64,000 nt of DNA from Qipengyuania marisflavi (GCF_005884405.1 NZ_VCAO01000004.1:93617-157616); one strand, 5' to 3'; positions 7,275 through 17,888 are shown, numbered from the stretch's first letter. Numbers and translations: made by a program. The notes: generated by a model not told the origin, from the letters alone.

Positions 7275-10200
7275 ATGAAAACCAGCATCGCCTCCGTTCT
7301 GGCCGTTTTGTTTGCCAGCCAGCCCGCATTTGCGCAGCAGCCCGACCCAAGCCCCAATCCGGTTGAAGAGCAGGAGGTCGATGCCTCACAGGATGATGGC
7401 CCGCGTGAAGGCAGTGGACAGGAAGCCAATGCCGCGCCCGCTGTCCCCAATGCCGACACCGCCGATGCAGACGATGCGAAATGGGATGTCTCCGCGCCGC
7501 GCGGGGCGACTGTAAAACAGATCGCGATCAGCACTGACGAAGGCACTTGGATGGATGTCGACGTATCGCGCGACGGGCGGATGCTGGCGTTCTCGATGCT
7601 GGGCGACATTTACACCATGCCGATTTCAGGTGGCACGCCGACGCGTATTGCAGAAGGGCTGGCATGGGAGGTTCACCCGCGTTTCTCGCCCGATGGCCGC
7701 CGTATCGCTTTCACCTCGGACCGCGGTGGCGGTGACAATATCTGGGTTATGAACACCAATGGTTCGGACAAGAAGCAGGTCACCAAGGAAGATTTCCGCC
7801 TGCTCAATCAGCCGGGCTGGTCGCCCGATGGCGAATATATTGTCGCCAAAAAGCATTTCACCACCGGGCGCTCGCTCGGCACGGGTGAGGTGTGGCTGTA
7901 TCACGTTTCAGGTGGCGGCGGCGTACAGCTGGTCAAACGCTCCAGCGAATCGCTGCAGAAGGAATTGGGCGAGCCGATTTACGCGCCCGATGGCAAATCG
8001 ATCTATTACACCCGCAACACCACCTCGGGATCGACCTTCGAATATGCGCAGGATTCCTTGCAGGGCACCTTTGCGATCGAACGCTACGATATTGCCAAGG
8101 GTGAAGTGACCACAGCCGTAGGCGGTTACGGCGGCGCGGTGCGGCCAACCCCGTCCCCCGATGGCAAGCACATTGCTTTCGTGCGCCGTGACAAGGACCA
8201 GTCACAGCTGTGGGTCAAGGATTTGTCCAGCGGCAGCGAACGGATGATTTACGGCTCGCTCGACGCCGACCTGCAGGAAACCTGGGCGGTGTCGGGCGTC
8301 TATCCCAACATGGGCTGGACCCCCGATGCGGGCAGCATTGTATTCTGGGCTGGCGGCAAATTGCGCCGCATCAATGCCGATGGTTCGGGCGAGGCGGTCA
8401 TTCCGTTTAATATCTCCGACACTCGCGGCGTATCCGATGCGCCGCATCCGGTAATCCCGGTGGGCGCGGACAGCTTTACAACCAAGATGACCCGCTTTGC
8501 CTCGGTCTCTCCCGACGGGCGCACGGTGGTGTTTGAAAGTCTGGGTAAGCTGTACACCAAGCCGGTCGGCAGCACCGCCGCGCCGCGCCGTTTGACGGCC
8601 GCTGGCAGTGAAGCGCTGGAGCTGTGGCCCACCTGGTCGCGCGACGGACGGCGGTTGGCCTTTGTCCGCTGGACCGATGCGGGTCTTGGCGAAATCGTGG
8701 TGAGCGATGCCAATGGCCGCAATGCGCGCAGCGTGACCCGCCAGCGGGGCCATTATGCGGTGCCGCAGTTTTCGCCCGACGGATCGACCATCGTGTTTGA
8801 AAAGCGTTCGGGCGGCTATCTGACCTCGCCAGAGTTTTCCGAGAACGAAGGGGTTTATTCGGTTCCGGTCGCGGGTGGCACCCCGCAGTTGATCGCGCGC
8901 GATACGGCTGACCCGCAATTCGGCGACAGCGATGACCGCATCTTCATGCTCGCCCGCAATGATGGCAAGCTTCAGCTGATCTCCAGCGACCGCAGCGGAG
9001 AGGCGCGCCGCGTCCATGCCGAAGGCGAACTGGCAAATGATTTCCGGGTATCGCCAGATGGGCGTTATCTGGCCTTCCGCCAGAATTATGAAGTCTTCGC
9101 CATGCCGCTGATGCCCGGCGGGCAGGCGGTGACTGTGGGTGAGAAAGCCAGCTCTCTGCCCGTGACCCGCGTCAGCAAGGGCGGCGCGGAATATATTGGC
9201 TGGGCGCAGGATGGCCAGACGCTGACCTGGTCGATGGGTCCGGTGCTTTACCGGGCCAGCACCGGGGCGCTGTTCCCCAATGCGCCGCGTGCCGAGGATG
9301 CGCCGAAATTCGTGCCCCCGACGCAGGGGACATCGCTGGCGCGGACAGTGGCGGCGGACAAATATGCCGGGACTACCGCGCTGACCGGCGCGCGGGTGCT
9401 GACCATGGCGGGCGATGGCGCAGGCGCAATCGACAATGGCGTGATCCTGATCCGGGGTGACCGGATCGCCGCCATCGGCAGCGCAGACAGCGTGACAATC
9501 CCCTCAGGCGCGAAGATCATCGACCTTGCGGGCAAGACTGTCATGCCCGGCCTGGTTGATGCCCATGCGCATGGGCCGCAGGGCGTGGGCGATCTTGTCC
9601 CGCAGCAGAACTGGGCGCTGACTCAGGCGCTGGCGATGGGGACCACCACGGTTCACGATCCATCATCCAGCGCCAGCATGATCTTTGCCGCTGCCGAACG
9701 CCAGCAGGCCGGTATGCTGCTGGCCCCGCGTATCTTCTCGACTGGAGAGATTGTTTACGGGGCCAAGGCGCCGGGCGTCTATGCGCGTATTGACGGCTAT
9801 GAGGACGCACTGGCGCATATTCGCCGGATCAAGGCGCAAGGCGGGGTGTCGATCAAGAATTACAACCAGCCGCGCCGTGAACAGCGCCAGCAGGTTGTCG
9901 CCGCCGCGCGGGCAGAAAACATGCTGGTGGTCGCCGAAGGCGGTTCACTGTTCGGCATGGACATGAATTTGATCGCGGATGGCAATTCCACCGTCGAACA
10001 CAATGTCCCCGTCGAACATTTCTATGAAGATGTGCTGCAATTCTGGGGCCAGTCGCAGACCAATAACACGCCCACTCTGGTGGTCACGTATGGCGGCCTG
10101 GCGGGTGATCCTTACTGGCGTCAGGCGACCAATGTGTTCGACAATCCGCTGTTGGTGCACACGCCGCCGCGGATGCTGCTGGCCGATACAGCGCGCCGCA

Positions 10201-10604
10201 CGACTGCACCCGAATGGGCTTTTGTCGACGATGACAGCGCGCGTGAAGCGGGCAAGCTGGCCAAGCGCGGGGTCAGGGTGGCGATTGGTGCACACGGTCA
10301 ACAAGCCGGAGTCGCGGCGCATTGGGAGATGTGGAGCTTCGCACGCGGCGGGATGACCCCGACAGAATCGCTGCGCGCGGGCACTATCGAGGCGGCACGT
10401 TCGCTGGGTATGGAACGCGATATTGGCAGCCTTGAAGTCGGCAAGCTGGCCGATCTTGTGGTGTTGGATGCCGATCCCAGCGTTAATATCCGCGAATCCG
10501 ACCGGATCACTCAGGTCATGCTGGGTGGCCGGATGTACGATGCGCGGACCATGAACGAGGTCGAGACCGGATCTGCCACCCGTCTGCCCTATTGGTGGGA
10601 ATAA
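7275..10604 (+). CDS. Secreted TolB-type beta-propeller / amidohydrolase fusion protein
   Basis: A 1109-residue protein starting with a Sec signal peptide (MKTSIASVLAVLFASQPAFA). Residues about 75-650 contain repeated PD40/WD40-like blades of the TolB type (FSPDGRRIAF, WSPDGEYI, VSPDGRYLAF and others). Residues about 700-1105 are a metal-dependent amidohydrolase with GKTVMPGLVDAHAHGPQG (metal His pair near 763-765), later His residues (VEHNVPVEHF, AIGAHGQQAGVAAHWEM) and a terminal GKLADLVVLDADP. The family is widespread in Sphingomonadales and Bacteroidetes. It is thought to act on amide- or ester-containing substrates in the periplasm, but the substrate is unknown. The start at 7275 has GGGGAG 6 nt upstream. 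It follows the LacI-type regulator on the same strand. Confidence 0.9.
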   Translation: MKTSIASVLAVLFASQPAFAQQPDPSPNPVEEQEVDASQDDGPREGSGQEANAAPAVPNADTADADDAKWDVSAPRGATVKQIAISTDEGTWMDVDVSRDGRMLAFSMLGDIYTMPISGGTPTRIAEGLAWEVHPRFSPDGRRIAFTSDRGGGDNIWVMNTNGSDKKQVTKEDFRLLNQPGWSPDGEYIVAKKHFTTGRSLGTGEVWLYHVSGGGGVQLVKRSSESLQKELGEPIYAPDGKSIYYTRNTTSGSTFEYAQDSLQGTFAIERYDIAKGEVTTAVGGYGGAVRPTPSPDGKHIAFVRRDKDQSQLWVKDLSSGSERMIYGSLDADLQETWAVSGVYPNMGWTPDAGSIVFWAGGKLRRINADGSGEAVIPFNISDTRGVSDAPHPVIPVGADSFTTKMTRFASVSPDGRTVVFESLGKLYTKPVGSTAAPRRLTAAGSEALELWPTWSRDGRRLAFVRWTDAGLGEIVVSDANGRNARSVTRQRGHYAVPQFSPDGSTIVFEKRSGGYLTSPEFSENEGVYSVPVAGGTPQLIARDTADPQFGDSDDRIFMLARNDGKLQLISSDRSGEARRVHAEGELANDFRVSPDGRYLAFRQNYEVFAMPLMPGGQAVTVGEKASSLPVTRVSKGGAEYIGWAQDGQTLTWSMGPVLYRASTGALFPNAPRAEDAPKFVPPTQGTSLARTVAADKYAGTTALTGARVLTMAGDGAGAIDNGVILIRGDRIAAIGSADSVTIPSGAKIIDLAGKTVMPGLVDAHAHGPQGVGDLVPQQNWALTQALAMGTTTVHDPSSSASMIFAAAERQQAGMLLAPRIFSTGEIVYGAKAPGVYARIDGYEDALAHIRRIKAQGGVSIKNYNQPRREQRQQVVAAARAENMLVVAEGGSLFGMDMNLIADGNSTVEHNVPVEHFYEDVLQFWGQSQTNNTPTLVVTYGGLAGDPYWRQATNVFDNPLLVHTPPRMLLADTARRTTAPEWAFVDDDSAREAGKLAKRGVRVAIGAHGQQAGVAAHWEMWSFARGGMTPTESLRAGTIEAARSLGMERDIGSLEVGKLADLVVLDADPSVNIRESDRITQVMLGGRMYDARTMNEVETGSATRLPYWWE

Positions 10605-10628
10605 ATCCTCGCGCCCATTCGCGCCGCC

Positions 10629-11966
10629 TCAGGCAGCGCGAATGTGGCCGAGGAAGCGATCGACTTTCTGGCGCAGCGCGGCGGCCTGGCCTTCAAGATC
10701 ATTGGCTGAACCCAGCACCTGGCTTGCCGCAGCCCCGGTGGCGAGCGAGGTTTCGCGCACCTGACCGATATTGCCGCTGACCTCGTCTGCGGCGCGGGCG
10801 GCCAGATCGATGCTGCGCGCCAGATCCTGACCCGCAACCGATTGCTGATCGACCGCCGAGGCAATCGAGATAGCCGTGGTTTCCAGCTGCTTGATCTGTT
10901 CGCCAATGGACCGTAGCGCGTTGACGCTGGCGCCGGTTGAATCCTGCATGCCGCGGATCTGCTCGGCAACTTCTTCGGTTGCCCGGCTGGTCTGCGCGGC
11001 CAGTTCCTTCACTTCGGAAGCAACCACCGCAAACCCGCGACCCGCTTCGCCGCCGCGTGCTGCCTCGATCGAGGCGTTCAGCGCGAGCAAATTGGTGCGC
11101 TGGGCGATGGTCTGGATCAGTTCGACAATCTGACCAACCTGATCTGCAGCAGTCGCCATGGCCGAAATCGTGCCATCGGCACGGCCTGCGGCATCGGTGG
11201 CCGCACGGGCCAGCTCTGCCGAATGTGCGGCCTGACGGCTGATCTCGCCAATCGACATGGCAAATTCGTCCGAGGCAGCTGCAGCAGCGGTAACTCCGCC
11301 TGATGCCTCTTCCATCGACCGCGTCACGAGGGCCGCCTGTCCGGTGGCTTCGTCTGCGGTTGTGGCCATTTCCTTGGCGGTGGATTGCAGCTGGCTGGAA
11401 GCGGCAGCGACACCGCCGACGACATCGCTAATGCTGCTTTCAAATTCGCCAGCAAGTTTGACCAGCTCCAGCTTGCGCCGTTCAGCGGAATCCTTGCGGC
11501 CCGCGAACAATTCATCAAGCTTCAGACCAGATTTGGCAAATACTTCCAGCGCCCGCGCAATGTCCCCGATTTCATCGGTACGGTCCAACCCGCGCAACTC
11601 GATATCGCGTGCACCCTGCGCAAGGCGGGTCATTTCATGTGCTACACTTTGCAAAGGCTCGACCGAATCTTTAAGCATCCGGCGCAGGCTAAGCAGTCCG
11701 AAAAACACGCCAAACGCGCCAAGCAGCAGAACGGGATAACGAATCGCTTGCGCGCCTTCGCCGCCGGCAAACAGGGTGAACAGCGTAACGAGAGCCAGAC
11801 CGAGCATCGGCACGCCTGCGGTAAATTGCAGCTTGCGGCCGACAGGCAGGCGATTGAACCAGCTCGCCAGCCAGTACCGCTGGCTGTCATCAAAAGACTT
11901 TGCCACCTCAACGCGGGCGATTTCGTCTTTCAAATCATCTTCCATGAGATGGATCTGCGCTGTCAT
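10629..11966 (-). CDS. Methyl-accepting chemotaxis protein without a periplasmic sensor
   Basis: 445 residues. About 45 cytoplasmic residues precede two close hydrophobic helices (about 52-70 and 76-95), so almost no periplasmic domain is present. A HAMP region ([23 protein letters not shown]) and a full MA signalling domain follow. The hairpin tip is recognisable ([23 protein letters not shown] segment, [14 protein letters not shown]). There is no CheR/CheB-docking pentapeptide at the C terminus. The ATG at 11966 is preferred over the TTG at 11972 because AAGGA lies 6 nt upstream. From the signalling helix on, DNA and protein are nearly identical to the MCP gene just upstream. This is the last gene of the minus-strand chemotaxis cluster. 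Confidence 0.93.
   Translation of the reverse strand: MTAQIHLMEDDLKDEIARVEVAKSFDDSQRYWLASWFNRLPVGRKLQFTAGVPMLGLALVTLFTLFAGGEGAQAIRYPVLLLGAFGVFFGLLSLRRMLKDSVEPLQSVAHEMTRLAQGARDIELRGLDRTDEIGDIARALEVFAKSGLKLDELFAGRKDSAERRKLELVKLAGEFESSISDVVGGVAAASSQLQSTAKEMATTADEATGQAALVTRSMEEASGGVTAAAAASDEFAMSIGEISRQAAHSAELARAATDAAGRADGTISAMATAADQVGQIVELIQTIAQRTNLLALNASIEAARGGEAGRGFAVVASEVKELAAQTSRATEEVAEQIRGMQDSTGASVNALRSIGEQIKQLETTAISIASAVDQQSVAGQDLARSIDLAARAADEVSGNIGQVRETSLATGAAASQVLGSANDLEGQAAALRQKVDRFLGHIRAA
10671..11318 (-). repeat. Near-identical MCP signalling-domain repeat, copy 1
   Basis: This stretch aligns without gaps to 12066-12713 at a constant offset of 1395 bases, with only scattered substitutions. 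It encodes the last ~216 residues of the MCP signalling domain, up to LEGQAAALR. Most of the first half is identical base for base. Confidence 0.92.
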
Positions 11967-12023
11967 CGTCAATCCTTACCTGTGGTGGACGCTCAGCGGT
12001 AACCGAGTATCGTTAGTTTCCGG

Positions 12024-13811
12024 TTAAGCAGCCCGCACATGGCTGACGAATTCGTCGACATGGCGGCGCAGCGCGGCGGCCTGGCCTTCAAGATCATTGG
12101 CTGAACCCAGCACCTGGCTTGCCGCAGCCCCGGTGGCGAGCGAGGTTTCGCGCACCTGACCGATATTGCCGCTGACCTCGTCTGCGGCGCGGGCGGCCAG
12201 ATCGATGCTGCGCGCCAGATCCTGACCCGCAACCGATTGCTGATCGACCGCCGAGGCAATCGAGATAGCCGTAGTTTCCAGCTGCTTGATCTGTTCGCCA
12301 ATGGACCGCAGCGCATTAACGCTGGCGCCGGTTGAATCCTGCATGCCGCGGATCTGCTCGGCAACTTCTTCGGTTGCCCGGCTGGTCTGCGCGGCCAGTT
12401 CCTTCACTTCGGAAGCAACCACAGCAAAACCGCGACCTGCTTCGCCGCCACGTGCGGCCTCGATTGAGGCATTGAGGGCGAGGAGATTGGTGCGCTGGGC
12501 AATGGTTTGGATCAATTCGACAATCTGACCAACCTGATTTGCGGCAGTCGCCATATCCGAAATTGTGCCGTCGGCCCGGCCTGCGGCATCGGTGGCCGCA
12601 CGGGCCAGCTCTGCCGAATGTGCGGCCTGACGGCTGATCTCGCCAATCGACATGGCAAATTCGTCCGAGGCAGCTGCAGCAGCGGTAACACCGCCCGATG
12701 CCTGTTCCATCGAAGTGGCGACCATTGCAGTCTGCCGCGTCCCCTGTTCGGCAGCCGAGGCCATCGAACTTGCGGTGCTTTGCAGCTGGCTTGAAGCGGC
12801 AGCGACACCGCCGACCACTTCACCCACGGTCGATTCAAATTTCTCGGCAAAGCGGATCAAGGTTTTGTCTTGTGCCGCCCGCATACCCTCGCGTTCATCA
12901 GCCATTTTCTCAAACTGCCACGCTTTGCGGCGGAAAACTTCGAGCGCGCGGGCGAGATCGCCGATCTCGTCGCTGCGGTCAGTCGCCGGAATGTGGAGAT
13001 TCTTGTTGCCTCCCGCGAGTTGAGTGGCGGCGTCGGTCATCTGGCACAGCGTGCCCGAAACGTCGCGCGCGAGATAGCGCGAGCTGAGAAAAATCATCGT
13101 GATCCCCAGAAATGCGGACCCAAGAAAAGCGACAAACAACCACATGACTGAGCGGCGCGAATTTGCATCGGCAACCGCCCCGATCTCTTCCATCTGGCCG
13201 CGCGTATCGCGCGCCAATTCGACGAATTCCTCACCATCAACATAAATGCTGTCGGCAAAAGCCTGCCACTCGGAGGCACTGCCGCGCGAACTGCTGGCCG
13301 CAGCAACCCGTGTACCAAGCGAAGCCAAATCCTTGTTTAGTAAATCAAGTTCGGGAAGCACCCCCGGAGCCACGTCGCGCGCTGCGCTTTCAACTTTACC
13401 CAATTCGCGGTCGGCGCTCTGGAAGGCATCATGCGCCGAGATCAGGTCATTCTTGTCGCCGGATATAGCATAGTGCTGCGTGTACAGCCGCCCCTGGTCG
13501 ATATAACCGACCACGCGTGCTGCCTCTACGGTTGCATTGGACAGCACCATGCGCTCAGCGCGCAGTTCCAGCGCGACATAGGCACCGATCAGCGTTGCCA
13601 ACAAGGTGATAACGACGGCGCTGATATTGGCCAGCGCGATCATGCGCAGCTTGCCGGAGACAGATTTCCCGGTGAACCAGCCGCCAACTCCGCTGCGCGG
13701 TTCCTCTTTGGCTATTTCGGCAAAGTCATAAGCGGCCGCTTGCGGCGCATCCGCAAGTTCTACTTCATGTTCGGCAACCACGCCGTTTACCATATCTTGC
13801 AGCGCGCTCAT
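12024..13811 (-). CDS. Methyl-accepting chemotaxis protein with periplasmic sensor
   Basis: 595 residues. A cytoplasmic N-terminal segment of about 55 residues precedes a first membrane helix (about 58-80). A periplasmic, mostly helical sensor of about 130 residues follows ([17 protein letters not shown] ...), resembling four-helix-bundle/CHASE3-like domains, then a second helix (about 217-238). HAMP and the MA domain complete it. The C-terminal ~216 residues almost duplicate the downstream MCP. The start ATG overlaps the stop of the GGDEF/EAL gene by 4 nt (ATGA), which implies translational coupling. It probably signals through the CheA/CheW of the same cluster. The ligand is unknown. Confidence 0.93.
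   Translation of the reverse strand: MSALQDMVNGVVAEHEVELADAPQAAAYDFAEIAKEEPRSGVGGWFTGKSVSGKLRMIALANISAVVITLLATLIGAYVALELRAERMVLSNATVEAARVVGYIDQGRLYTQHYAISGDKNDLISAHDAFQSADRELGKVESAARDVAPGVLPELDLLNKDLASLGTRVAAASSSRGSASEWQAFADSIYVDGEEFVELARDTRGQMEEIGAVADANSRRSVMWLFVAFLGSAFLGITMIFLSSRYLARDVSGTLCQMTDAATQLAGGNKNLHIPATDRSDEIGDLARALEVFRRKAWQFEKMADEREGMRAAQDKTLIRFAEKFESTVGEVVGGVAAASSQLQSTASSMASAAEQGTRQTAMVATSMEQASGGVTAAAAASDEFAMSIGEISRQAAHSAELARAATDAAGRADGTISDMATAANQVGQIVELIQTIAQRTNLLALNASIEAARGGEAGRGFAVVASEVKELAAQTSRATEEVAEQIRGMQDSTGASVNALRSIGEQIKQLETTAISIASAVDQQSVAGQDLARSIDLAARAADEVSGNIGQVRETSLATGAAASQVLGSANDLEGQAAALRRHVDEFVSHVRAA
12066..12713 (-). repeat. Near-identical MCP signalling-domain repeat, copy 2
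   Basis: Second copy of the 648-bp repeat at 10671-11318, with the same length and no gaps. Protein differences are confined to a few positions, for example [10 protein letters not shown] versus [10 protein letters not shown]. Confidence 0.92.
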
Positions 13812-15427
13812 GCGACCCTCGAACTTTCAGGTGTTGTCGTTGGCGTCTCGTCTGAAACGGCCATTGTATCGGTTGGAATATCAATGCGTTTGCCCAGGTG
13901 CTGGGGGATCTCTTCCGCAGGCAGTGCCTTGAAATAGAGCCAGCCCTGGATCTGGTCGCAGCCAGCGGCGCGGACCATATCAGCCTGCGCCTGAGTCTCG
14001 ACACCTTCGGCAGTGACGGCCATTTTCATGGCACGGGCCACAGTGATGCTGGACAGCATTACGGCGCGGCTGCCGTCATCTTCACCGGCCTGAACCACCA
14101 GGCTGCGGTCAAGCTTGAGCTTTTCAAAGCGGAACTGGCGAAGGAAACCGATCGAGGCATAGCCGGTGCCAAAGTCATCGAGCGCGATCTTGACCCCGAA
14201 GCCGCGCAGCACGGCCAGACTGCGCTCGGCAACCACCGGGTCTAGCACCAGACAAGTTTCGGTGACTTCCAGCTCAAGCCGTTCGGGATCGAAGCCTGTT
14301 TCCTCAAGGATATGACCAAGCTGGATTGGAAATTCCGGATTGCGCAGCTGCGCCGCCGACAAGTTCACCGACAGCGTAATGTCGTCCCATTCCAGCGCAT
14401 CGCAGCACGCCTGCCGCAGCACCCACAGACCGATGGCGTTGATGAAGCCGCTTTCTTCGGCGACAGGGATGAAGATGTTCGGGCCGACATTTTTGCCGTC
14501 GGGCCGCTCCCAGCGCAGCAGGCATTCAACAGCAACCACGCGGCGTGTATTGCTGTCCACCAATGGCTGGTAGTGCAGGCAAAATTCCTGATTGGCGAGT
14601 GCGAAGCGAAGCTCGTCGTCCATTTCCTTGAGCTGTTCGCGGCTCTGGTCGAACGCGGTGCTGAACCAGGTGCAGCGCATCTTGCCGCCGCGTTTGGACA
14701 CATACATCGAAACGTCGGCCTGACGCAGCAACTCGGAGGAGGTTGATCCGTCTGACGGATTGCGGCGGGCCAGACCTATGCTGGCCCCCAGAGTCAGGCG
14801 GCGGTCTTCGACCTTGACCGGCTTTGCCAGCCGTTCAATCACGCGGCGGCAAGCGCCTTCGAGTAGCGTGCCGGCCAATTGCCCAGCCATCAAGATGGCA
14901 TATTCATCGCCGCCAAGCCGGTAAACCGTGCCTTCCTCGCCAGAAATTTGGGTCAGGATGTGGCCGCATTCCTTCAAAGCTGCATCGCCAACGAAATGGC
15001 CATAATGGTCATTGACCAGCTTGAAGCCATCAAGGTCGATCAGGGCGAGTGCAATTTCGTGACCGGATTGAATTTCGCGTTTGATGTCGCTGTGCAAGGC
15101 GCGGCGATTGGGCAACAGGGTCAGGCTGTCGCTGCGGCTGAGTTTTTCCAGTTTGCGAATGTGCCTGACGGCCATAAATGTCAGCACGGCCACCGTCACT
15201 GCGAAAACGCCGGATCCGGCGATGATGATATCCGGCGCTGATGCAAAACCAAAGCTTGGGATGATGACCGCCAGCATCGTAGTGACAAGGAAAATCATGC
15301 CCAGGACCAATACCGGTCCGAGCACCATCATCTTCGTTTTTCTGCCACCCTTATCTGGATTGAAACTCACGGTTTCCCCCATGATGCGCCCATTACTTTG
15401 TCTCTTGCGATCGGGATTAGGTATCAT
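13808..15427 (-). CDS. GGDEF/EAL (diguanylate cyclase / c-di-GMP phosphodiesterase) membrane protein
   Basis: 539 residues. Two membrane helices lie near residues 34-57 and 66-88. The GGDEF domain follows ([10 protein letters not shown], then [10 protein letters not shown], so the active-site loop is GGDEY). The EAL domain has VECLLRW in place of [34 protein letters not shown] and TAEGVET. The metal-binding Glu is kept although EAL reads ECL, so phosphodiesterase activity is plausible. No obvious RxxD inhibitory site was seen. The ATG at 15427 opens the frame; an ATG at 15382 is an alternative. Its stop overlaps the start of the sensor MCP, linking c-di-GMP turnover to the chemosensory genes. 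Confidence 0.93.
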   Translation of the reverse strand: MIPNPDRKRQSNGRIMGETVSFNPDKGGRKTKMMVLGPVLVLGMIFLVTTMLAVIIPSFGFASAPDIIIAGSGVFAVTVAVLTFMAVRHIRKLEKLSRSDSLTLLPNRRALHSDIKREIQSGHEIALALIDLDGFKLVNDHYGHFVGDAALKECGHILTQISGEEGTVYRLGGDEYAILMAGQLAGTLLEGACRRVIERLAKPVKVEDRRLTLGASIGLARRNPSDGSTSSELLRQADVSMYVSKRGGKMRCTWFSTAFDQSREQLKEMDDELRFALANQEFCLHYQPLVDSNTRRVVAVECLLRWERPDGKNVGPNIFIPVAEESGFINAIGLWVLRQACCDALEWDDITLSVNLSAAQLRNPEFPIQLGHILEETGFDPERLELEVTETCLVLDPVVAERSLAVLRGFGVKIALDDFGTGYASIGFLRQFRFEKLKLDRSLVVQAGEDDGSRAVMLSSITVARAMKMAVTAEGVETQAQADMVRAAGCDQIQGWLYFKALPAEEIPQHLGKRIDIPTDTMAVSDETPTTTPESSRVA

Positions 15428-15497
15428 TCGCTAAGGAAGCGTAAACTTGTGGTTTACCTTGTTTCGAAAAGGCTTTTGCACGGTGGCTAGCGCTGGA

Positions 15498-16358
15498 TCA
15501 GGCGGTCGCCCGGCACAGCGCTTCACTCACTGACGGAACGGTTTTCTTCAGTTGATAAAGCGCTGAGCCAAGGTCGGCCGGTTCGAACCGATCGGTCTGG
15601 CCGACGACAGTCTCGCCAGCGCCCAGCATCAGCCAGCCGTCCGCGGCCGTAGCCCCTGCCAGCCGCTCGAAAGCGGCACGGCGGACCTGAGGATCGAAAT
15701 ACAGCAGGACATTGCGGCATAGCACCAGATCGAAACGTCCCGGTGAGGGCGGGTAATCGAGAATGTTTTGCTGCTGGAACCGGGTCATCGCCCGGATCCG
15801 GTCGCTTGCCTGCCAACCCTGCGGCGTCTCGTTGAAGAAGTTGAGCATCTGGGCGACGCTGATGCCGCGCTGGATTTCAAATTGCGAATAAGCGCCCGAA
15901 CGGGCCTGCGCGATGGCCTTGTTCGACACATCAGTGCCCAGGATGTCGATATCCCAACCCTGCCAGCGCCCCGGCTGTTCAGCGAACACCATCGCCAGGC
16001 TCAGGACTTCCTGCCCGGTCGAACAGCCCGCCGACCAGATCGAAATCTTTTTGGTCGCGGCGCGTTTCTTCGCCAAATCGCCCAGCACCTGATTGGCCAG
16101 TGTCGAAAAATAAGCGTGGTCGCGGAAAAAATAGGTTTCGTTGTTCAGCAGCGCTTCGACGACCTTGGTCGCCAGCTGATGTTCGCCGGGCCGTTCCAGC
16201 ATACAGGCCAGCTGGTCGACATTGTGCAGATCAAGCTCGCGGAACAGGCCTGACAGCGCAGTGGAAACGCGCCAGCGGCGGTTTTCGGTCAGCTGCTGCC
16301 CGGTTCGGGCCGCCAGCAAATCGGCAATGATGCGGTGGGATGCGTCGTCTAGCGCCAT
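15498..16358 (-). CDS. cheR: CheR, chemoreceptor glutamate methyltransferase
   Basis: 286 residues from the ATG at 16358. An N-terminal helical domain (MALDDASHRIIADLLAAR) precedes the SAM-binding fold. Motifs include NNETYFFRDHAYF, WSAGCSTGQEVLSLAM (SAM-binding loop) and LVLCRNVLLYFD. It transfers methyl groups from S-adenosylmethionine to MCP glutamates. The ATG lies inside the end of cheB (10-nt overlap), so the two are translationally coupled. A longer frame up to 16460 is only an unrelated Arg-rich extension over cheB. Confidence 0.94.
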   Translation of the reverse strand: MALDDASHRIIADLLAARTGQQLTENRRWRVSTALSGLFRELDLHNVDQLACMLERPGEHQLATKVVEALLNNETYFFRDHAYFSTLANQVLGDLAKKRAATKKISIWSAGCSTGQEVLSLAMVFAEQPGRWQGWDIDILGTDVSNKAIAQARSGAYSQFEIQRGISVAQMLNFFNETPQGWQASDRIRAMTRFQQQNILDYPPSPGRFDLVLCRNVLLYFDPQVRRAAFERLAGATAADGWLMLGAGETVVGQTDRFEPADLGSALYQLKKTVPSVSEALCRATA

Positions 16359-17455
16359 GCGTCTGCTCCCACCATCGTCAGCAGTTTTTCTGCCAGACCT
16401 TCTGGTGGTAGCACAGCGGCGGCGACACCGTTTTCGGCGACGGCGCGGGGCATGCCCCACACCGCGCTGGTGGCGGCATCTTGCGCTAGAATGGTCCCGC
16501 CAGCATTGGCGATGGCCTGCGCGCCATCGGTGCCGTCACGGCCCATGCCGGACAACAGCACGCCGGTAACATGGCCGTCATAGACTTCTGCCAATGTCTC
16601 GAACATCGGATCGACCGAAGGCGTGCAGCCGCTCTTGGCCGGATGATAGGCAAGCCCGGTAACGAACCGGCCTGCAGATTTGCGCACGATCATGTGGCCG
16701 TGGCCAGGCGCGATAACGATGCTGCCCTTGGTGATTTCCACGCCTTCATCGGCCAGCACTGCCTTGCGACCAGCGGCCATTTCCATCTGCTTGGCAAACA
16801 CTGAAATGAAGCTGGCCGGCAGATGCTGCGTGATCAGGATCGGCAGATCGAAATTGGCGGGAATTTTGCGCAGGAACAGGTTCAGCGCGTGAATGCCGCC
16901 GGTTGAGGCACCGATAGCGATGACCTGCGGGCGCTTGCCGATACGGGCCTTGCGCGGGGAGGGCGCGGCGGCGGCAGTGTTTGCCTCCGCTTCTTTCTCG
17001 GCAACGCCGGAGCCAAGCGCGCGGATCTTGCCGAGCAGCGAATCGCGATAATCATCGTTGAAACCGCCCGGGCGCGGCTTGAGCATGGTGTCGGCGGCGC
17101 CCATCGACAGTGCGGTGAGCGTGTGCTCGGCACCTTCGGCGGTCAGCGAGGACACGACCAGCACTTGGGCACCGCCCGAGGTCTCAAGCATCTTGGGCAG
17201 CGCTTCGAGGCCGCCCATACCGGGCATTTCCAGATCGAGGAGGATCACATCGACCTCGGTCGAACGCAATTCCATCAGCGCCCGCTCGGCAGTACCGGCG
17301 GTGGCGACGATTTCCATGTCGCCTTCACGCTGGATCATGCGCGAAAACACCGTTCGCACAGTCAGAGAATCGTCGACGATCATCACCTTTACGACACCGG
17401 GATTTGTCCCGCCGCCCGGCGCAATGATCCTGTCTTTTCGAAGCAAGGCACTCAT
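16349..17455 (-). CDS. cheB: CheB, chemoreceptor glutamate methylesterase
   Basis: 368 residues. The N-terminal receiver domain contains VMIVDDS and LLDLEMPGMGG (phosphoacceptor Asp about residue 74). An Ala/Glu-rich linker of about 30 residues follows. The C-terminal methylesterase domain has the Ser loop IGASTGG, the His loop TQHLPASF and the Asp loop SGMGRDGTDG, so the catalytic triad is complete. It removes methyl groups from, or deamidates, MCPs. The ATG at 17455 is used because the longer frame needs a TTG. It begins 10 nt after the cheY stop and overlaps cheR. Confidence 0.95.
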   Translation of the reverse strand: MSALLRKDRIIAPGGGTNPGVVKVMIVDDSLTVRTVFSRMIQREGDMEIVATAGTAERALMELRSTEVDVILLDLEMPGMGGLEALPKMLETSGGAQVLVVSSLTAEGAEHTLTALSMGAADTMLKPRPGGFNDDYRDSLLGKIRALGSGVAEKEAEANTAAAAPSPRKARIGKRPQVIAIGASTGGIHALNLFLRKIPANFDLPILITQHLPASFISVFAKQMEMAAGRKAVLADEGVEITKGSIVIAPGHGHMIVRKSAGRFVTGLAYHPAKSGCTPSVDPMFETLAEVYDGHVTGVLLSGMGRDGTDGAQAIANAGGTILAQDAATSAVWGMPRAVAENGVAAAVLPPEGLAEKLLTMVGADAWR

Positions 17456-17465
17456 CTGGCGGCCC

Positions 17466-17831
17466 TCAGGCCATGCCAACAAGCTGGAGCTTGATCTGCA
17501 GCGTCTCGTGATCGAATGGCTTCATGACATATTCGTCCGCACCGGCGCTGATCGCCTCGCGGATATGCGCAACATCGTTTTCGGTGGTGCAGAACACCAC
17601 CTTGGGCTTGCCGCCGCCATCGCGCTGGCGCAGCTGGGTGATGAATTCGATGCCCGTCATAACCGGCATATTCCAGTCCAGCAGAACCACATCAGGCATA
17701 TTTTCAGCACAGCGGTTCAGGCCTTCCTGGCCATTTTCGGCTTCCTCGACAGCAAACCCCAGAGTCTCCAGGATATGCCTGGAAACTTTACGGATTACGC
17801 GCGAATCATCGACGATCAGGCAGGTTTTCAT
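17466..17831 (-). CDS. cheY: CheY-type single-domain response regulator
   Basis: 121 residues from MKTCLIVDDS, the usual CheY length. The acidic pocket (DD at positions 8-9), phosphoacceptor Asp52 (VVLLDWNMP), the Thr switch (CTTE) and Lys in VMKPFD are all present. It receives phosphate from CheA. As no flagellar or pilus genes are in the window, the output (motor or other) is not shown. It sits between cheW and cheB. Confidence 0.94.
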   Translation of the reverse strand: MKTCLIVDDSRVIRKVSRHILETLGFAVEEAENGQEGLNRCAENMPDVVLLDWNMPVMTGIEFITQLRQRDGGGKPKVVFCTTENDVAHIREAISAGADEYVMKPFDHETLQIKLQLVGMA

Positions 17832-17888
17832 GTGATGTGACCTCATTGAGTAAGCATCGGTGTCTAACCGAAAGCAGTAACTATTCGC

